Both the position numbers and the translations under genes were made by a program. The notes below the pieces were generated by a model that saw only the letters and a list, made by a program, of their open reading frames with translations, did no database searches and was not told the origin of the DNA. Source: Planctomycetia bacterium (lineage in GTDB: Bacteria > Planctomycetota > Planctomycetia > Pirellulales > UBA7805). Taken from it: DNA of 36,668 nucleotides. Positions 32,701-36,668 of the stretch are shown piece after piece. Each line of letters opens with the position of its first letter. Positions within the stretch are counted from its first letter, which is position 1. The stretch covers positions 1-36,668 of the forward strand of contig JAIOQB010000429.1 of NCBI GenBank assembly GCA_021413585.1, written 5' to 3'.

Positions 32701-35700
32701 ATGCCTGATTTGCTTTTTCATCCGATTGTCGCCGGGTGGTTCGAGGGGCGTTTCGAGGCCGCCACGGACGTGCAGCGGCTGAGTTGGCCGCACATCGCCG
32801 CCGGAGGGCACACGCTGCTCGCTGCCCCCACCGGCTCCGGCAAGACGCTGGCCGCCTTTCTCTTTTGCATCGATCGCCTGATGCGCCAGGCGATGGACGG
32901 CACGCTGCGCGACGAGACGGAAGCGATTTACGTCTCGCCGCTGAAGGCCCTGAGCAACGACATTCGCCGCAACCTGGAAGAGCCGCTCGACGAGATCGCC
33001 GCCGCCGCCCGCGCCGCCGGCTGCACAACTGAGCCGGTTCGCATTGCCGTCCGCACCGGCGATACGCCGACTTCGCAACGGCAGGCGATGCTCCGCAAGC
33101 CGCCGCACATTCTGGTCACCACGCCCGAATCGTTGTATCTGCTGCTGACCGGACCGAAGAGCCGCGACAAGCTTCGCCACGTCCGCACGGTGATCGTCGA
33201 TGAGATCCACGCCCTGGCCCGCGACAAGCGCGGCTCGCACCTGACGCTCTCGCTGGCCCGGCTCGACCGATTGTGCGAAACGCCGCCGACGCGCATCGGA
33301 CTGTCCGCTACGCAACGTCCCATTGAAGAGATCGCCCGCTTTCTCGTCGGCACTCCCAACGTCGGACAAGATAACAAGCCGAACTGCAACATCGTCGACA
33401 CAGGGCACGTCCGGCATCTCGATCTGGCAATTGAAGTCCCCGTCAGCGAACTCTCGGCGGTTTGCTCCACCGAAAGCTGGCAGGAAATCTATGCCCGGCT
33501 GAGCACGTTGATCCGCGAGCATCGCAGCACGCTGATCTTCGTCAACACGCGGCGGATGGCGGAGCGTTTGGCCCACTATCTCGAAGAGCAGCTTGGCCCA
33601 GGGCATGTGGCCAGCCATCACGGCAGCCTGTCGCGCGAGATCCGGCTAAAGGCCGAAGAGCGTCTCAAGGCGGGCGAGTTGAAAGCCATCGTCGCCACCG
33701 CTTCGTTGGAGTTGGGCATTGATATCGGATACATCGACCTCGTCTGCCAGATCGGCTCGCCCCGCTCGATCGCCACATTCCTGCAGCGAGTCGGCCGCGC
33801 TGGGCACGCGTTGGGACGAATCCCCAAGGGGCGGCTGGTTGCCCTGACGCGAGACGAGCTGCTGGAGTCGCTGGCATTGGTCCGAGCGGTCCGAACGGGA
33901 CAGCTCGATCAGGTCATCATGCCCGTGGCGCCGCTGGACATTCTGGCGCAGCAGATGATCGCCGCCACGGCGTGCGAGGATTTTGACGAAGACGACTTGT
34001 TCGAGTTGATGCGTCAGGCGTGGCCGTACCACACACTCACACGCGAGAGCTTCGACGCCATCGTAAAATTGCTCAGCGAGGGCTTTGCCCCGCAGCAGCA
34101 CGACAGGGCCTATCTGCACCGCGATCGGATTCACCACCGGCTGCGAGCGCGGCGTGGGGCGCGTATCGCCGCGATCACCTCCGGCGGCGCAATCCCCGAG
34201 CAGGCCGATTACCGCGTGGTGACCGAAGGCGAAAGGGCGTTCGTCGGCACGCTCAACGAAGATTTCGCCATTGAAAGCCAGACCGGCGATGTGTTTCTGC
34301 TGGGGACCACTTCCTGGCGCATCGTCCATGTCCGCGGCGGCGAGGTGACGGTGCGCGATACGCACGGCGCGCCCGCCACGGCCCCCTTCTGGCTGGGCGA
34401 AGCGCCGGGGCGAACCAAGGAACTCTCCCGCGAGGTGTCGGACTTCCGCGTCCGGCTGGCGTCGGAGGCGGCCCAGTCGCGTGACAAAACCATCGAGTGG
34501 CTGAAGGACGAGTGCGGTGCGGATGACTGGAGCGCGTCGCAGGCGGTGGAATACGCCCTGGCCCAAGTCGCCGCGATTGGCCTCGTGCCGGCCCAGAATC
34601 AAGTGGTGTTCGAACGGTTCTTTGATGAATCGGGGGGCATGCAACTGGTGATTCACGCCCCGTTCGGCTCGCGAATCAACAGGGCGTGGGGCTTGGCGAT
34701 GCGTAAGTGCTTTTGCCGGTCGTTCGATTTTGAGTTGCAAGCCAGCGCCGACGACAATGGCGTGGTGCTCTCGATCGGCCCGCAGCATAGTTTTGCCATC
34801 GATCGGCTGTTTGGCCTGCTCGGCAGCGACAACGCGAAAGATCTGCTCGTGCAAGCGTTGCTGGCCGCGCCGATGTTCCTCATTCGCTGGCGGTGGAATG
34901 CCACCAGGGCGTTGGCCGTGTTGCGGCAGCGGGGCGGGAAAAAAGTGCCGCCGCCGCTGCAGCGGTTCCGCGCCGACGATTTGCTGACCTCCGTGTTCCC
35001 GATGCAGAACGCCTGCTTCGAGCATCGCACCGGCGATCTGGAGCCCCCCGACCATCCGCTGGTGCATCAGACCATTGACGATTGCCTGCACGAGGCGATG
35101 GATCTGCCAGGGTTGCTCGACGTGCTCAAGGAAATCGAAGCGGGTCGGATTGAGTTGATCGCCCGCGACACGCGCGAGCCGTCGCCGTTCAGCTATCAGT
35201 TATTGAACGCTAACCCGTATGCGTTCCTCGACGACGCGCCGCTCGAAGAACGCCGCGCCAGGGCCGTGGCGACGCGCCGCATGGTCCGTGCCGACGACGT
35301 GCGCGATCTGGCCCGGCTCGATCCCGACGCCATCGCCCAGGTGTGTGCCGAGGCGTGGCCCGTGGTGCGCGACGCCGAAGAGTTGCACGACTTGCTGCTA
35401 TCGACCGGCGTGTTGCCTGAGATCGAAGGGCAACCGTGGGCTCTGTACTTCGACCAACTGGTGGCCACCGGCCGCGCAGCACGATTGAACCTGCCGGGCC
35501 GGCAACCGCATTGGATGGGAGCCGAGCAGGAGCCGATCGGCCGATCGGCGTTTCCCACTGCGGCAATGTCGCCCAATATCGTGTTGCCGCCGGAGCTGCA
35601 GCGCGAGGTCAAATCGGACGAAGCGATTTGCTGGATCGTCCGCGGGCGGCTGAGCATTGTCGGACCCACCACCGCCGAACGGATCGCCGACGATCTGGGG

Positions 35701-36668
35701 CTGCCCGTCGCCGCCGTGACGCAGGCCCTGGAGGAACTGGAGATCGAAGGATTTCTGCTGCGGGGACAATTCACTTCGACGTCGGCTGGCGTCGAATGGT
35801 GCGAGCGGCGGCTGCTCGCCCGCATTCATCGGCTGACGCTCGACGGGCTGCGCCGCCAGGTGCAGCCGGTGCCGCCCGAAGTGTTTCAGCGGTTTCTCGT
35901 CAGGCACCAGCGGGCGCAGGCGGGCCGGCTCGTGGAAGATGGCGCCGGTGCGCAGCAGGTCATTAAGCAGTTGCAAGGGTTCGAGGCGCCGGCTGCCGCG
36001 TGGGAACGCTTCATCCTGCCGGCGCGGTCGATCGAATACGATGCGTGCCAGCTTGACGAGATCTTTCAGCGAGGCGAACTGGTGTGGGGCCGGCTGACGC
36101 CGCCGATCAAGAAGCCGGATGGTTTTGTCGGCGGGCACTTGCTGACCCGGATCACGCCGTTGTCGCTGGTGGTGCGGGCTGATCTCGGCTGGCTGCTCGC
36201 CCCCGATCGGGCCGAGCCGCTGCAATCGGCGCGCGGCGATGCACAGGTAGTATACGAAGCGCTGCGCACGCACGGGGCGTTGTTCTTCGACGATCTGCTG
36301 GCGGCGGCCGATCTGCTGCCATCGCAATTGGAAAGCGTGCTGCGCGAGCTGTCCGCGCTGGGGTTGGCCACGGCCGACGGGTATGGCGCGGTGCGGGGGT
36401 TGATCTCGAAGAGCAAGTCGTCCCCGTGGCGGCCGCGGCGGTTCAAGCCGCGCCGTGCAGGCGCCAGCGCGGCGGCCGGCGCCAGCGGTGTGCGCTGGTC
36501 GCGATTTCCGCCATTCTTCAAGCCGGCCACGCCCGAGCAGCGGGCCGAGCGCTGGGCCGCGCAACTGCTCGATCGCTACGGCGTGGTGTTCCGCGATCTG
36601 CTGACCCGCGAGACGGCGGCCCCGCCGTGGCGCGAAATGGCGGCCATCTATCGCCGCCGCGAAGCGAA
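32701..36668 (+). CDS. lhr: Lhr-type ATP-dependent helicase (C-terminus cut by window edge)
   Basis: The frame is open from ATG 32701 to the window edge, giving 1322 codons of what is usually a protein of about 1400-1500 residues. Helicase motifs are intact: Walker A APTGSGKT (42-49), DEIH (167-170), SAT (202-204), and QRVGRAGH (362-369). The Lhr-specific winged-helix and beta-barrel core follows, for example ARRGARIAAITSGGAIPE and HAPFGSRINRAWGLAM. The long C-terminal extension of full-length Lhr is present in large part (GRLSIVGPTTAERIADDLGL, ELSALGLATADGYG). Lhr proteins are 3'-to-5' single-strand DNA translocases linked to DNA damage responses; some relatives sit with a nuclease or ligase, but the right-hand neighbour is outside the window. 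The start lacks a ribosome site. Confidence 0.93.
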   Translation, partial: MPDLLFHPIVAGWFEGRFEAATDVQRLSWPHIAAGGHTLLAAPTGSGKTLAAFLFCIDRLMRQAMDGTLRDETEAIYVSPLKALSNDIRRNLEEPLDEIAAAARAAGCTTEPVRIAVRTGDTPTSQRQAMLRKPPHILVTTPESLYLLLTGPKSRDKLRHVRTVIVDEIHALARDKRGSHLTLSLARLDRLCETPPTRIGLSATQRPIEEIARFLVGTPNVGQDNKPNCNIVDTGHVRHLDLAIEVPVSELSAVCSTESWQEIYARLSTLIREHRSTLIFVNTRRMAERLAHYLEEQLGPGHVASHHGSLSREIRLKAEERLKAGELKAIVATASLELGIDIGYIDLVCQIGSPRSIATFLQRVGRAGHALGRIPKGRLVALTRDELLESLALVRAVRTGQLDQVIMPVAPLDILAQQMIAATACEDFDEDDLFELMRQAWPYHTLTRESFDAIVKLLSEGFAPQQHDRAYLHRDRIHHRLRARRGARIAAITSGGAIPEQADYRVVTEGERAFVGTLNEDFAIESQTGDVFLLGTTSWRIVHVRGGEVTVRDTHGAPATAPFWLGEAPGRTKELSREVSDFRVRLASEAAQSRDKTIEWLKDECGADDWSASQAVEYALAQVAAIGLVPAQNQVVFERFFDESGGMQLVIHAPFGSRINRAWGLAMRKCFCRSFDFELQASADDNGVVLSIGPQHSFAIDRLFGLLGSDNAKDLLVQALLAAPMFLIRWRWNATRALAVLRQRGGKKVPPPLQRFRADDLLTSVFPMQNACFEHRTGDLEPPDHPLVHQTIDDCLHEAMDLPGLLDVLKEIEAGRIELIARDTREPSPFSYQLLNANPYAFLDDAPLEERRARAVATRRMVRADDVRDLARLDPDAIAQVCAEAWPVVRDAEELHDLLLSTGVLPEIEGQPWALYFDQLVATGRAARLNLPGRQPHWMGAEQEPIGRSAFPTAAMSPNIVLPPELQREVKSDEAICWIVRGRLSIVGPTTAERIADDLGLPVAAVTQALEELEIEGFLLRGQFTSTSAGVEWCERRLLARIHRLTLDGLRRQVQPVPPEVFQRFLVRHQRAQAGRLVEDGAGAQQVIKQLQGFEAPAAAWERFILPARSIEYDACQLDEIFQRGELVWGRLTPPIKKPDGFVGGHLLTRITPLSLVVRADLGWLLAPDRAEPLQSARGDAQVVYEALRTHGALFFDDLLAAADLLPSQLESVLRELSALGLATADGYGAVRGLISKSKSSPWRPRRFKPRRAGASAAAGASGVRWSRFPPFFKPATPEQRAERWAAQLLDRYGVVFRDLLTRETAAPPWREMAAIYRRREA

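Noticed and set aside
1..36668. tRNA, rRNA, CRISPR, phage or conjugation genes
   Set aside because: I looked for tRNA-like arms, repeat-spacer arrays and integrase or capsid-like proteins and found none that could be supported.

Overview
The window is a high-GC bacterial chromosome segment, most likely from a planctomycete of the Pirellulales type. The pointers are an LEPR-type motif (DALEPRHMLS) at the N-terminus of a large multidomain surface protein, a TPR-CHAT protein with a signal peptide, a planctomycete-style SPFH protein, loosely packed genes on both strands, and several families of nested GC-rich palindromes between genes. The assignment rests on pattern recognition only. I see no tRNA, rRNA, CRISPR array, insertion sequence or phage gene.

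Layout. 1-557 (-): ECF sigma factor cut by the left edge. 855-2204 (+): HExxH/HEAT-repeat protein. 2223-4256 (-): SPFH/Band 7 membrane protein. 4523-5482 (+): complete class IV-like histone-deacetylase-fold enzyme. 5523-5951 (+): small HExxH membrane protein. 6026-6400 (-): small membrane protein. 6598-10403 (+): tight five-gene unit encoding two RlaP-type (polymerase-beta superfamily) nucleotidyltransferases, an HD-domain protein, an unrecognised protein and a class I methyltransferase. 10481-11431 (-): unrecognised exported protein. 11660-15334 (+): exported TPR-CHAT protein. 15341-16206: two composite palindromes flank a DksA/TraR-like zinc-finger gene, whose upstream region has a strong sigma70-like promoter followed about 40 bases later by a rho-independent terminator (candidate small RNA or attenuator). 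16212-18536 (-): LEPR/PKD/helical-toroid surface protein. 19572-32004 (+): seven-gene envelope glycan cluster. 32171-32539 (-): single-domain response regulator. 32701 to the right edge (+): Lhr-type helicase, probably from a leaderless mRNA.

How the genes may work together. In the glycan cluster a GT2 enzyme of the polyprenyl-phosphate sugar synthase type would make a lipid-linked donor. A GT4 enzyme adds sugars, an LPG_synthase_TM-like protein may translocate or modify a lipid, and a PMT/ArnT-like membrane transferase with two tandem carbohydrate-binding-like domains would use the lipid-linked donor outside the membrane. An HlyD-type adaptor, a TPR membrane protein and an exported toroid protein resembling polysaccharide lyases complete the set. 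No Wzy or Wzx homologue is evident.

The best candidate for an undescribed system is 6598-10403. Two diverged RlaP paralogues, an HD phosphohydrolase-like protein, an orphan protein and a methyltransferase are packed with gaps of 8-16 bases or overlaps. RlaP-type enzymes are linked in the literature to RNA repair, so an RNA-end processing, repair or conflict role is a reasonable hypothesis, though the sequence alone does not prove it.
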